Source: DASVHS01 sp038244815
GTDB lineage: Bacteria > Acidobacteriota > Thermoanaerobaculia > Gp7-AA8
Reading direction: 5' to 3'
Assembly (NCBI GenBank): GCA_038244815.1
Contig: JBBRTB010000041.1
Location: 1 to 27,086 of the forward strand
Length of the DNA stretch: 27,086 nucleotides
A model generated the notes under the pieces. The model was not told where the DNA came from. It was given only the letters and a program-made list of their open reading frames with translations, and did no database searches. A program made the translations under genes and the position numbers. Shown here piece after piece: positions 8,692-15,856 of this stretch (its first letter is position 1; each line of letters begins with the position of its first letter).

Positions 8692-9750
8692 TTGACCAAA
8701 AAAAACATCGTGCACGTCGTGGGCACCGGCACTATCGGTGAACCCCTCATCGGTCTCTTCAACGAATTCAAGGATGCCATGGGGATCGACGAGGTCACGT
8801 TTCACAAGCGCACGCCCAACGCCGACGACAAAGCAAAGGTCAATCAGCTCATCAGCCACGGTGCCAAGCTGGCCACCGACGAAGACTCCCGCGCCTATTT
8901 TGCCGACCTCGGTCACCGCGTGTCGTACACCACCGAGGAAGCCATCGAGCGGGCCACCGTTGTCGTCGATTGCACACCGGCGGGCAACGAGAACAAGGCC
9001 AAGTACTACGAGCTGGCCAGGGGGCCGCGCGGTTTTCTCGCCCAGGGCTCGGAGTTCGGCTTCGGCAAGCCGTACGCCCGCGGCATCAACGACGAGGTCT
9101 TCACTCCCGACGAGAAGTATGTGCAGGTGGTCTCCTGCAACACGCACAACATCTCCGTGTTGCTCAAGACGATCGGGAGCGCCAAGGGGAAGCTGCGCCT
9201 CGACTCCGGCCAGTTCGTTTGCATGCGCCGGGCGAACGACGTGTCCGATACCAAGGACTTCGTGGCCGCCCCGCAGGCGGGCAAACATGATGATCCCGAA
9301 TTCGGGACGCATCACGCCCGCGACGCCTTCCATCTGTTTCAGACCCTCGGCGAGAAGCTCAATCTTTTCTCGTCCGCCATCAAGATCAACACGCAGTACA
9401 TGCACACGCTCTGGTTTGACATCGAGCTCAATTTCGACATGACCCTCGAAGAGGTCAAGACCGCGCTCCGCTCGAATCCACGCATCGCCGTGACCGGCCG
9501 GCGCAGTGTGAACCAGATCTTCTCGTTCGGGCGCGATCACGGCTACTTCGGCCGCATCTTCTCGCAGACGGTGATACCGCTCTCCACACTGGCCATGCCC
9601 ACGCCGCGCAAGGTGGTGGGCTTCTGCTACACGCCGCAGGACGGGAACTCGCTCCTTTCCTCGGTCGCGGCAACCCTGCGTTATCTCGACGAAACCAAGC
9701 TCGAAGAGCGCATCGACGTCCTTCGCCCCTACATCTTCCGGGAGATCTGA
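8692..9750 (+). CDS. Type II (archaeal-type) glyceraldehyde-3-phosphate dehydrogenase
   Basis: The product has 352 residues from TTG at 8692, chosen because GGAGAAGG ends about 2 bases before it and the protein then begins MTKKNIVHVVGTGTIGEP. The frame is open upstream to 8650, but that stretch lacks a ribosome site and overlaps the likely promoter. Features are a Rossmann motif GTGTIG, VVVDCTPAG, the active-site SCNTHN, THHARDAFH, and MHTLWFDIELN. SCNT and HHA(K/R)D are typical of archaeal class II GAPDH, not of the usual bacterial enzyme with CTTN. It would interconvert glyceraldehyde-3-phosphate and 1,3-bisphosphoglycerate, with NAD or NADP. Whether it is the organism's main GAPDH cannot be seen here. 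Confidence 0.78.
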   Translation: MTKKNIVHVVGTGTIGEPLIGLFNEFKDAMGIDEVTFHKRTPNADDKAKVNQLISHGAKLATDEDSRAYFADLGHRVSYTTEEAIERATVVVDCTPAGNENKAKYYELARGPRGFLAQGSEFGFGKPYARGINDEVFTPDEKYVQVVSCNTHNISVLLKTIGSAKGKLRLDSGQFVCMRRANDVSDTKDFVAAPQAGKHDDPEFGTHHARDAFHLFQTLGEKLNLFSSAIKINTQYMHTLWFDIELNFDMTLEEVKTALRSNPRIAVTGRRSVNQIFSFGRDHGYFGRIFSQTVIPLSTLAMPTPRKVVGFCYTPQDGNSLLSSVAATLRYLDETKLEERIDVLRPYIFREI

Positions 9751-9768
9751 GGGACGACGCGCTTTTGG

Positions 9769-9797
9769 TTGCCACCGTCGCGATGAGTGAGTAGAGT
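9769..9797 (+). promoter_or_regulatory. Sigma-70 promoter of accD, leaderless
   Basis: TTGCCA (9769-9774, five of six) is separated by exactly 17 bases from TAGAGT (9792-9797, four of six). Only 6 bases lie between the -10 and the GTG start at 9804, so transcription should begin at or within a base of the start codon. No Shine-Dalgarno is present, consistent with a leaderless mRNA. Confidence 0.5.
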
Positions 9798-9803
9798 CGC
9801 GCC

Positions 9804-10649
9804 GTGGCGTGGTTCCGTAAGGAAAAGAAGCCGAAAGAGGCCGTCGAAAAGCAGACGGCCATCCCCGAAGGCCTGTGGGTCAAGTGTGACGACTGCAAAG
9901 AGATCGTCTACAAGAAGGAAGTCGAGGCCAACTTCAACGTCTGCCCGAAGTGCGGCTATCACTTCCGCCTGAACGCAAAGGAGCGTTTCGAGCTCCTCTT
10001 CGACGATGGCAAGTACAAGGAGTTCGCCTCGGACATCCGCTCCTGCGATCCGCTGGAATTCCGCGACACAAAGCGCTATCGCGACCGTCTGCGCGTGTAC
10101 GAGCAGCGCGTAGGCAAGTCCGACGCCGTGCTCTGCGCGGAAGGAAAGCTCGACGGCACGAGCGTCGTCATCTGCGCCATGGAGTACAACTTCATGGGCG
10201 GATCGATGGGCTCGGTCGTCGGCGAGAAGATCACCCTGGCGGTGGAGCGGGCCATCGAGAAGAAGGAGCCGCTCATCATCGTCTCCTGCTCGGGCGGCGC
10301 GCGCATGCAGGAAGGCATCCTGTCGCTCATGCAGATGGCCAAGATCTCCGCGGCGCTGGCGCGTCTGGCCGAGGCCAAGCTGCCATACATCTCCGTGCTC
10401 ACCGATCCCACCACGGGCGGCGTCACCGCGTCCTACGCCATGCTCGGAGATCTGAACATCGCCGAGCCGAAGGCGCTCATCGGATTTGCCGGCCCGCGCG
10501 TCATCGAGCAGACCATCCGCCAGACGCTGCCCGAGGGGTTTCAGCGCTCGGAGTTTCTCGTGGAGCACGGGATGGTCGATCTGATCACTCCCCGCCCGGA
10601 GATGAAGCCCACGCTGTCGCGGTTCCTCCAATACTTCAGTGGCAGGTAG
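9804..10649 (+). CDS. accD: Acetyl-CoA carboxylase carboxyltransferase subunit beta
   Basis: The product has 281 residues, GTG start. It is the beta subunit of the acetyl-CoA carboxylase carboxyltransferase, first step of fatty acid synthesis. The N-terminal zinc ribbon has C28, C31, C47 and C50 (C-x2-C-x15-C-x2-C). The crotonase-like core shows FMGGSMGSVVGEK, SCSGGARMQEG (oxyanion region) and DPTTGGVTASYAMLGD. Length and domain order are normal for the family. It overlaps folC by 11 bases, the frequently seen accD-folC pair. Confidence 0.97.
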   Translation: MAWFRKEKKPKEAVEKQTAIPEGLWVKCDDCKEIVYKKEVEANFNVCPKCGYHFRLNAKERFELLFDDGKYKEFASDIRSCDPLEFRDTKRYRDRLRVYEQRVGKSDAVLCAEGKLDGTSVVICAMEYNFMGGSMGSVVGEKITLAVERAIEKKEPLIIVSCSGGARMQEGILSLMQMAKISAALARLAEAKLPYISVLTDPTTGGVTASYAMLGDLNIAEPKALIGFAGPRVIEQTIRQTLPEGFQRSEFLVEHGMVDLITPRPEMKPTLSRFLQYFSGR

Positions 10650-11859
10650 CACGGCCCTCGACTGGCTGGAGTCGCTGCAGGCCTCCGGCATCCGCCCCGG
10701 CCTGGGGCGTATCCGAGCCATCCTGCGCAGCCTGCGCAATCCTCACCGCGCCTATCCATCGATCATCGTGGCCGGCACGAACGGCAAGGGATCGACATCG
10801 GCAACGCTGAACGCGATTCTTCTCGCCTCCGGATACCGCTCGGGCATGTACACGTCGCCGCATCTCGTCGACATCCGGGAGCGCTGGATGATCGACGGCA
10901 AGCCGATCGACGACACGCTGCTCGAGGAATCGGCGGCGATCCTGCGAGCGGCCGCCGGCCGCATCGGGATCCTGCCGACGTACTTCGAGGCACTGACGAT
11001 CGTCGCGTTCATCGCCTTCGAGCGCGCCCGTTGTGAAGTGGCCGTCCTGGAAGTGGGCATGGGCGGGCGGCTCGACGCCACGAACGTCGTGCGGCCCATC
11101 GCCGCACTCATCACTCCCGTCGGGATCGATCACACCGAGTACCTCGGCAACACCATTCGCAAGATCGCCGGCGAGAAAGCGGGAGTGATTCACCGGGGAG
11201 CGATCGTGCTGACGTCGAACCGCGATCACGCCGTGCTCGCGGTTCTCGAGAAGCGCGCCGCGTTGTTCGGAAACCCCTTTCACCTCGTTCGCGGCGACGA
11301 GGCAAACGACATTCCGCTCGCCGGCGAATTTCAGCGCGCGAACGTCTCTTTGGCCGTTCGGGCGGCGCAGGAGTTACGGAGCACACTTCCGCGGATCAGC
11401 GACGAGTCGATCCGTCGCGGCGTGGCCAGAACCGAATGGCGGGGCCGGCTCGAGCGCGTCGAGATCGCCGGAAAGGAAGTCTGGGTCGACGGCTGCCACA
11501 ACCTGCACGCGGCGCAGGCCATCGCGCCGTTCATCGCGCGCGCGCTGACCCGCCCCCGGCTGCTCGTCTTCGGCATCATGAGCGACAAGGACATCGCCGG
11601 CGTGACGTCGCTGCTCTTTCCCATGTTCGACGAGATCATCGTCACCGATCCTTATCCGCCGCGCAGCGCCTCGACCACGTCGCTTCTGGCCATGGCCAGG
11701 GACCTGCGGATTCCCGCGCGCATCATCGAGGAGCCGGCAGGCGCGATCGCCGAGGCTCTGTCCTCAGAGGTCCGGACGATTCTCATCGCTGGATCGCTGT
11801 ATCTCGCCGGCGCCGCGATTGCGGATCTGGACGAGCGCAAGCGCAAGCAGCGTGATTGA
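10639..11859 (+). CDS. folC: Folylpolyglutamate synthase / dihydrofolate synthase
   Basis: The product has 406 residues from GTG at 10639, inside the last codons of accD. It is an ATP-dependent Mur-ligase-like enzyme that makes dihydrofolate and adds glutamates to folates. Motifs are P-loop GTNGKGS (46-52), TSPHLVDIRERW, EVGMGGRLDATNV, HTEYLGNTIRKIAGEKAGVI, EWRGRLE and VDGCHNLHA. In the last, the family usually has DGAHN, so a Cys replaces Ala. The C-terminus GSLYLAGAA matches the usual family end, so the stop is genuine although the last 96 bases overlap the convergent membrane protein gene. Confidence 0.95.
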   Translation: MAGSTALDWLESLQASGIRPGLGRIRAILRSLRNPHRAYPSIIVAGTNGKGSTSATLNAILLASGYRSGMYTSPHLVDIRERWMIDGKPIDDTLLEESAAILRAAAGRIGILPTYFEALTIVAFIAFERARCEVAVLEVGMGGRLDATNVVRPIAALITPVGIDHTEYLGNTIRKIAGEKAGVIHRGAIVLTSNRDHAVLAVLEKRAALFGNPFHLVRGDEANDIPLAGEFQRANVSLAVRAAQELRSTLPRISDESIRRGVARTEWRGRLERVEIAGKEVWVDGCHNLHAAQAIAPFIARALTRPRLLVFGIMSDKDIAGVTSLLFPMFDEIIVTDPYPPRSASTTSLLAMARDLRIPARIIEEPAGAIAEALSSEVRTILIAGSLYLAGAAIADLDERKRKQRD

Positions 11860-13599
11860 CGAGAGCAGCCACGCCAGCGCAACCGCGGCGTGGTAACGGC
11901 CGAACCGCAGCTCGATATGCGGGGTCCCAGCGGGAACGATGACCCCGAGGCGGTCCACGTCGACAGGAATCGTCTCGAGCGAGCGGCCGTTCGCGCGCGC
12001 ATCCCAGGCTGAAAAGTACGTCTGATTGATGAACAACAACGCCGGCCCCGGCGTCTCCACATCGATGGCGATGCGCTGTCCCGACCGTACGTATGAGGTC
12101 ACGCGTCCCGGAGCGAGAGGCACCGGTCGGGGTGTCACCACGATGGCCGGCCCGGCAAAGCGCTCCGTGGCGGCGGCCTCTCCGTAGATGTCGCGCGCCA
12201 TCACGCTCCGCGCCGGAAAGAACGCGGAAGGCAGAGCGCCTCCGACATCACATCCCATGATTCGCAGATAGGTCTCCCGCACCGGAGGCGAGGCGCGATC
12301 GAACCGCTCCAGCACCATCCGGCTTCTCAGCGCATGCATCCCCTCCGGCGATGGATTGATGACGTACCAGACCCCTTCGGTCGCGCCAAACAGCGGCTCG
12401 GATGCGAGCGCGCGCATCCGGTATTCGACGCGCGCCGGCATCGCGGCAGCGGGAATCGTCGTGGTGACGTAGACACGCGACGGCGGCTTCATCGTCCTGC
12501 TGTACGGCGCAAACCAGTCGATGGGAATCGCCCAGATGGCCGTGGCCACGAGCGGCACGAACGTGACCGCGATCCAGACCCTCTTGTGGCGCGTCTCCCG
12601 GTAGTACTCGGCGACGAGCACGACCATCGCCACGACCATCGGCAGCGCGAACTTTTCCGGAAAGCGGATGATGCGCAGAGACGGCAGCGAGTCGACCAGT
12701 ATCGCCACCACCGGGTTGAATCGTCCCAGCGCGAAAAACAACATCACCGCGGCCACGACGACGTAGCGCGAACGCCGCCACAGCGCCGGCAGGGCGATCA
12801 GACCGAGAAAGATCGTCGAGAAGAGCCGGGCGCGCATCGGACCGCCGGCGCTGTTGAGCACACCCAGAATCGGTCCCACGAAAAGCTCGACCACGCGGAC
12901 CGGATGCAGCGAAGCGTTGAGCACAGTTCGCGACGACATCCCCACGCTGCGCTCCACCTCCCCGGCGATCTCCGCGTACGCGATGAGCTGCGGCAATGCG
13001 ATCACGAACGTGATGGCCACGGCCAGCAGCCACGACCGGATGGGAATGCGGTCGAGCGCCAGGATGCCCACCGCCACGGCCGCGCCGAGAATCATGACCG
13101 GCTCGCCGGCCAGAGCGAGAAGACCGAAGGCCATTCCGAGAAGCAGCGGCGACCGCCTCGTTGCACCGAGAAAGGCCAGCGGGATCATGGCCACGGCGAC
13201 GATCAGGTTGTAAAACGCCGTCGCCGAGATGGCGATGCCGCTCAGCACGTACATGGCCGCCGCGAACTCCGATCGCGTCAGCGCGCGGATGATGAAGAAC
13301 GCGGCGATCAGATGCAGGAGGAAATGCAGGTTGAAGGCGACGTGTGCAGGCAGAAACAGATAGAGGACGTTGTCGGGATAGAACGTCACTGTGTTCGGAT
13401 TGCCCGCCAGCGGCTGCCCGCCAGCGTCGGCGAAGTTCCAGTAGGGAATCTCCACCGAACGGAACGACAGCGCGGAGAGAACCTTGATCGGGTAATGCGT
13501 CGAGAAGTTGTCGCGGTAAAAGAAGAAACCGTAGACGGACGCGAGGATCGCAACGATGGCGACCACGGCCGGAATCAACGGTTGAGCACGCGACTTCAT
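11764..13599 (-). CDS. YfhO-like polytopic membrane protein
   Basis: The product has 611 residues from ATG at 13599. The frame opens earlier at 13638, but those 13 codons are encoded by the heptamer array and precede the natural start MKSRAQPLIPAVVAIV. After TM1, the loop carries YRDNF..HYP, then IPYWNFADAGGQPLAGNP and FYPDNVLYL; the same pattern (YWN...GGQP-A-NP...FYP) is found in the two large proteins at 19706 and 22159. Many TM segments follow, then RFPEKF, a YfhO-type signature, and a C-terminal soluble domain ending in a last TM. YfhO is a GT-C enzyme for surface-polymer glycosylation in Bacillus; that role here is inference. The C-terminal tail is antisense to folC over 96 bases. Confidence 0.68.
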   Translation of the reverse strand: MKSRAQPLIPAVVAIVAILASVYGFFFYRDNFSTHYPIKVLSALSFRSVEIPYWNFADAGGQPLAGNPNTVTFYPDNVLYLFLPAHVAFNLHFLLHLIAAFFIIRALTRSEFAAAMYVLSGIAISATAFYNLIVAVAMIPLAFLGATRRSPLLLGMAFGLLALAGEPVMILGAAVAVGILALDRIPIRSWLLAVAITFVIALPQLIAYAEIAGEVERSVGMSSRTVLNASLHPVRVVELFVGPILGVLNSAGGPMRARLFSTIFLGLIALPALWRRSRYVVVAAVMLFFALGRFNPVVAILVDSLPSLRIIRFPEKFALPMVVAMVVLVAEYYRETRHKRVWIAVTFVPLVATAIWAIPIDWFAPYSRTMKPPSRVYVTTTIPAAAMPARVEYRMRALASEPLFGATEGVWYVINPSPEGMHALRSRMVLERFDRASPPVRETYLRIMGCDVGGALPSAFFPARSVMARDIYGEAAATERFAGPAIVVTPRPVPLAPGRVTSYVRSGQRIAIDVETPGPALLFINQTYFSAWDARANGRSLETIPVDVDRLGVIVPAGTPHIELRFGRYHAAVALAWLLSSITLLALALVQIRNRGAGEIQRSSDENRPDL

Positions 13600-13601
13600 T
13601 C

Positions 13602-13668
13602 GGTAACCGGCAACGGGTAACGCACGTTTGTCGGTCACCGGCTACCGGTTACCCGTCACCCCGTTACC
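13602..13668. repeat. GGTAACC-type heptamer array in a divergent intergenic region
   Basis: The left arm (13602-13622) is three heptamers, GGTAACC GGCAACG GGTAACG. The right arm (13632-13668) is about five units of the reverse-complement type (CGGTCAC, CGGCTAC, CGGTTAC, CCGTCAC, CCCGTTAC). The arms can pair imperfectly around a short loop. The array fills the gap between the membrane protein start (13599, minus) and the glyA promoter region, and reaches to 43 bases before the glyA ATG. Confidence 0.75.
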
Positions 13669-13685
13669 GCCTGCTCATTATCGAG

Positions 13686-13691
13686 TAACAT
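13686..13691 (+). promoter_or_regulatory. Candidate -10 box of glyA
   Basis: TAACAT lies 19 bases before the glyA ATG, directly after the heptamer array, with a GGAG ribosome site (13699-13702) in the leader. No convincing -35; at the right distance the sequence is array DNA. Confidence 0.25.
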
Positions 13692-13710
13692 CGCCCCCGG
13701 AGAACGAACC

Positions 13711-14994
13711 ATGTCCACCATCAAGGAACAGGAGCGCGCGGCCACGGGGCACGAGTTTCTCCATCGCGCCCTCGACGAGGTCGATCCGCAGATCGCGGAC
13801 GCCATCCGCATGGAGACGGCGCGCCAGAACGACACGCTCGAGCTCATCGCCTCGGAAAATCACGTCTCCACGGCCGTGCTCACCGCCATGGGCTCGGTGT
13901 TCACGAACAAGTACGCGGAAGGCTATCCTGGCAAGCGCTACTACGGCGGGTGCGGCCCGACCGACATCGTCGAGACCATCGCCATCGACCGCGCCAAACA
14001 GCTCTTCGGCGCCGAGCACGCCAACGTCCAGCCCCACGCCGGCTCCCAGGCCAACATGGCCGTCTACTTCGCCATGCTCAAACCGGGCGACACCATCATG
14101 GGCATGGACCTCGCCCACGGCGGTCATCTCACCCACGGTCATCCGCTTTCCTACAGCGGACGCGACTTCAAGGTGGTGGCGTACCACGTGCGCAAAGACG
14201 ACGAGCAGATCGACTACGACGAGATGGAAACGCTGGCCCGGGAGCACAAGCCGCGCCTGATCATCTGCGGCGCCTCGGCCTACTCGCGCGTGATCGACTT
14301 CAAGCGCATCCGCGAGATCGCCGACCGTTCCGGATCTCTGATGATGGCGGACATCGCGCACATCGCCGGGCTGGTCGTCACCGGCAATCACCCCTCGCCC
14401 GTTCCGTACGCCGATTTCGTGACCACCACCACACACAAGACGCTGCGCGGGCCGCGAGCCGGACTGATTCTCTGCAAGGAGCAATACGCAAAGGAGATCG
14501 ACCGCGCCGTGTTCCCCGGCATACAGGGCGGCCCGCTCGTCCACATCATCGCCGCCAAAGCGGTCGCCTTCGCCGAGGCGCTTTCACCCGCGTTCAAGGA
14601 GTATCAGACGCAGATCGTCCGCAACGCCAGAGCACTGGCGAAAGAGGTCGCCGACGCCGGATTCCGCATCGTCTCCGGCGGCACGGACAACCACCTCTTC
14701 ATGACCGACGTCTTCTCCAAAGGCATCACCGGCAAAGACGGCCAGAACATACTCGAGGCGGCGAACATCACCGTCAACAAGAACACCATCCCCTTCGACA
14801 CACAGAAGCCGATGGTGGCCTCCGGGCTGCGCATCGGAACGCCGGCGGTGACGACGCGCGGCCTGCGCGAGCCGGAGATGAAGACCATGGCCAGCCTCAT
14901 CGCCCGCGTCCTCGACAGCAAAGGCGACCCGGCCGTCATCGCCCAGGTCAAGAAAGACGTCAAAGAGCTGTGTGATCGGTTTCCGATCTACTGA
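13711..14994 (+). CDS. glyA: Serine hydroxymethyltransferase
   Basis: The product has 427 residues, full length. It is a PLP enzyme that converts serine and tetrahydrofolate to glycine and methylene-tetrahydrofolate in the cytosol. Signatures are LIASENHVSTAV, NKYAEGYPGKRYYGG, GSQANMAVYFAML, MDLAHGGHLTHG and the cofactor lysine K243 in TTTTHKTLRGPRAG. ATG at 13711 has GGAG 8 bases upstream. It leads a run of tightly spaced genes (48-codon ORF, sirC, membrane protein). It shares folate metabolism with folC nearby but is not in the same operon. Confidence 0.97.
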   Translation: MSTIKEQERAATGHEFLHRALDEVDPQIADAIRMETARQNDTLELIASENHVSTAVLTAMGSVFTNKYAEGYPGKRYYGGCGPTDIVETIAIDRAKQLFGAEHANVQPHAGSQANMAVYFAMLKPGDTIMGMDLAHGGHLTHGHPLSYSGRDFKVVAYHVRKDDEQIDYDEMETLAREHKPRLIICGASAYSRVIDFKRIREIADRSGSLMMADIAHIAGLVVTGNHPSPVPYADFVTTTTHKTLRGPRAGLILCKEQYAKEIDRAVFPGIQGGPLVHIIAAKAVAFAEALSPAFKEYQTQIVRNARALAKEVADAGFRIVSGGTDNHLFMTDVFSKGITGKDGQNILEAANITVNKNTIPFDTQKPMVASGLRIGTPAVTTRGLREPEMKTMASLIARVLDSKGDPAVIAQVKKDVKELCDRFPIY

Positions 14995-15008
14995 AAGGAA
15001 TTACCCGA

Positions 15009-15155
15009 ATGTCCCGAATCAATGGTGAGAAGGCGCGCGCGAATCTGGAGAGACGCCGCAGAACGATGCAACGCCTGAAAGACCGCGCCGCGCGCGCGGG
15101 CGCCGGCAAACCCGCCGCACCGGCCGCGAAGAAGCCATCCAAGCGAGGCGCGTGA
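15009..15155 (+). CDS. Small basic protein of 48 residues, unknown
   Basis: ATG at 15009 is preceded by AAGGAA at good spacing (8 bases). The product begins MSRINGEKARANLERRRR and continues as a predicted charged helix to about residue 30, then an Ala/Pro/Lys-rich flexible tail ending KKPSKRGA. Its TGA overlaps the GTG start of the next gene (GTGA), so translation of the two is coupled. Composition (about one third Arg/Lys) suggests nucleic-acid or ribosome binding, or simply a leader peptide that feeds ribosomes to the sirC start. I recognise no family. Shortness leaves some risk that it is not expressed. Confidence 0.6.
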   Translation: MSRINGEKARANLERRRRTMQRLKDRAARAGAGKPAAPAAKKPSKRGA

Positions 15156-15853
15156 ACAAGAAGTATCCCTACTATCCGATCTATCTCGACATCGAGAACC
15201 GCAACGTCGTGATCATCGGCGGCGGAAACGTCTGCGCCCGCAAAGCGGAGACGATGATGAACTACGGAGCGCGCGTGACGGTCGTGTCGCCCGAGTTCAC
15301 CGCCGAGATCGAGAAGTGGGCCGCCGAGGGATGCCTGGCGCTTCGCCGGAAGATGTATGACGAGAGCGATCTCGACGGGGCGAACCTCGTCATCGCTTCG
15401 ACCGACGACGAGGGCGTGAACACGACCATCGCCGCCGACTGCCGGCGCCGGCGCATTCCCGTCAACGTCGTCGACGTCACGCACCTCTGCGAGTTCATCG
15501 TTCCGGCCATCATCGAGAAGGGCTCGGTGCAGATCGCCGTCTCCACCGGCGGCAGCTCGCCCGCCCTGGCCCGCACGCTCAAGGAAGATCTGCAGCGCTT
15601 TGTCGGTCCCGAGTACGACGAGGTGAACCGGGCGCTGGGGTCGCTGCGCCCCGGTGCGAAGAAGGTGCTGCCCACCGACATCGACCGCAAGCGTTTCTTC
15701 GACGGCATCATCGCCGCGGGGATTCTGGACATGCTTCGGCAGGGACGACGGCATGACGCGTACGAGACCATCGCTCGCGCGTGTGAGGCTGCCGGCGTGC
15801 CCGTGAGCGAGATGGTCGACAAGGTCCTCGCGGAAACGGTCCGGTCGCGCTGA
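15152..15853 (+). CDS. Precorrin-2 dehydrogenase / sirohydrochlorin ferrochelatase-type protein
   Basis: The product has 233 residues, GTG start overlapping the small ORF. It starts YYPIYLDIENRNVVIIGGGNVCARKAE; the GGGxVxxRK motif (23-31) is the NAD-binding signature of SirC/MET8 and of the N-terminal half of CysG. ASTDDEGVN, VNVVDV and STGGSSPALARTLKEDL follow, as in the family. The family oxidises precorrin-2 to sirohydrochlorin, and some members insert iron to give siroheme. It lacks the uroporphyrinogen methyltransferase half of fused CysG, so that activity must be elsewhere. It is 3 bases before the next gene. The SirC-type dehydrogenase call is firm; ferrochelatase activity is not certain. 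Confidence 0.88.
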   Translation: MNKKYPYYPIYLDIENRNVVIIGGGNVCARKAETMMNYGARVTVVSPEFTAEIEKWAAEGCLALRRKMYDESDLDGANLVIASTDDEGVNTTIAADCRRRRIPVNVVDVTHLCEFIVPAIIEKGSVQIAVSTGGSSPALARTLKEDLQRFVGPEYDEVNRALGSLRPGAKKVLPTDIDRKRFFDGIIAAGILDMLRQGRRHDAYETIARACEAAGVPVSEMVDKVLAETVRSR

Positions 15854-15856
15854 CGT

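Noticed and set aside
12334..13620. Plus-strand ORF opposite the YfhO-like gene (428 codons)
   Set aside because: Composition dominated by Arg, His, Asp and Gln with no hydrophobic core; mirror of TM codons.
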